Below are positions 5,757 to 6,152 of a stretch of 6,152 nt of DNA, one piece after another. The number at the start of each line of letters is the position of its first letter. The stretch's first letter is position 1. A program made the position numbers and the translations under genes. The DNA comes from a bacterium (lineage in GTDB: Bacteria > Verrucomicrobiota > Verrucomicrobiae > Limisphaerales > J093). The notes beneath the pieces are model-generated. The model saw nothing but the letters and a program-made list of their open reading frames with translations, made no database searches and had not been told where the DNA came from. The stretch covers positions 1 through 6,152 of the forward strand of contig JAKCAB010000765.1 in NCBI GenBank assembly GCA_021839785.1, given 5' to 3'.

Positions 5757-6152
5757 GCGGAGCGGCGGCGCTTGCGGAGCAGATAAAGGCGGCGGTGGGT
5801 TTCCGGCAACGCCGCCGAACGCACCACGTCGAACCGCTTGGAGCAGGCCGCCTCGAAGACTTCCGCCGTCAAAGAGGCGTGCAGGTGTTCACGCCCGCGG
5901 GTGAGTTGACGGAACATCTCGTCTGCCGGCGCCACGAATTCGATCACGAGCGCGTCGGTGGTTAATTCGGCCGCCAAGGCCAGCACGTCTTCGAGCGGGA
6001 CGCGTTCCGTCACCAGCAAGTGGTGCAGCACGGCCAGCATCAACACGCAATCCGAGGCCCCGCGCGCACGATCGAGGAAGGACGCACTCTCCCGATACTG
6101 CCAACCCAACGCCGGAGTGGGCCGGGCCAAGTCCACCACCAACGGCAGCAAA
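5753..6152 (-). CDS. Class I SAM-dependent methyltransferase, C-terminal part (cut by window edge)
   Basis: The 132 visible residues are the C-terminal part of a Rossmann-fold SAM-dependent methyltransferase. The stretch VVDLARPTPALGW looks like the segment after the acidic end of strand 2. SDCVLMLAVLHHLLVTERVP is the strand-4 region with the usual LHHL, followed by strand 5 (DALVIEFVAPADEMF) and a C-terminal beta-hairpin (FDVVRSAALPETHRRLYLLRKR). The GxGxG SAM-binding loop would lie beyond the right edge. The first visible codon that could initiate is a TTG at 6151, which is internal. The stop overlaps the ATG of the sulfatase-fold gene. Substrate is unknown; the pairing with a membrane phospho-transferase-like enzyme hints at modification of a surface glycan or lipid. 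Confidence 0.8.
   Translation of the reverse strand, partial: LLPLVVDLARPTPALGWQYRESASFLDRARGASDCVLMLAVLHHLLVTERVPLEDVLALAAELTTDALVIEFVAPADEMFRQLTRGREHLHASLTAEVFEAACSKRFDVVRSAALPETHRRLYLLRKRRRSA

Noticed and set aside
4167..5786. Very long open frame (539 codons) on the plus strand opposite the sulfatase-fold gene
   Set aside because: The translation is rich in Gln, Arg, His and Gly with no recognisable domain. It mirrors the clear membrane and catalytic motifs of the minus-strand gene and is an artefact of high GC.
1..6152. tRNA, rRNA, CRISPR array, transposase or integrase gene
   Set aside because: No regularly spaced direct repeats, no tRNA-like fold and no recombinase motifs were seen on either strand.

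Overview
The window looks like a chromosomal segment of a GC-rich Gram-negative bacterium. The gene types suggest Verrucomicrobiota (Pedosphaera/Limisphaerales-like) or another PVC-group member: a GxxExxY protein, an archaeal-type cofactor-independent phosphoglycerate mutase, a phytase-like lipoprotein and a membrane sulfatase-fold enzyme. This placement is inferred from gene content and style; the window holds no rRNA or other marker gene.

Left block, minus strand, read right to left (2771 down to 1): an apgM-type phosphoglycerate mutase, a small GxxExxY PD-(D/E)XK-like protein, a sugar-1-phosphate nucleotidyltransferase, and the start of a carboxylesterase/phospholipase-type alpha/beta hydrolase that runs off the left edge. 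Spacing is tight, so this is probably one transcription unit. The GxxExxY gene is the most interesting part. It is bracketed by a 27-bp inverted repeat (24 of 27 positions identical) lying 3 nt before its start and 1 nt after its stop. The whole 445-bp unit fills the gap between two genes that would otherwise be 15 nt apart. The start-side repeat also carries the likely Shine-Dalgarno sequence of the gene.

Middle (2772-2983): a divergent intergenic region of about 210 bp with a GC-rich hairpin in the leader of the mutase gene and weak promoter-like sequences on both strands. A plus-strand lipoprotein gene follows, encoding a phytase-like/esterase-like beta-propeller protein (2984-4042).

Right block, minus strand (6152 down to 4149): the C-terminal part of a SAM-dependent methyltransferase overlaps by 4 nt (ATGA) a gene for a protein with about five membrane helices and a sulfatase/alkaline-phosphatase-fold domain with a putative threonine nucleophile. 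The overlap implies co-expression, perhaps in modification of a surface polymer. This block converges on the lipoprotein gene across a 106-bp gap without a clear terminator. No tRNA, rRNA, CRISPR array or transposase gene is visible.
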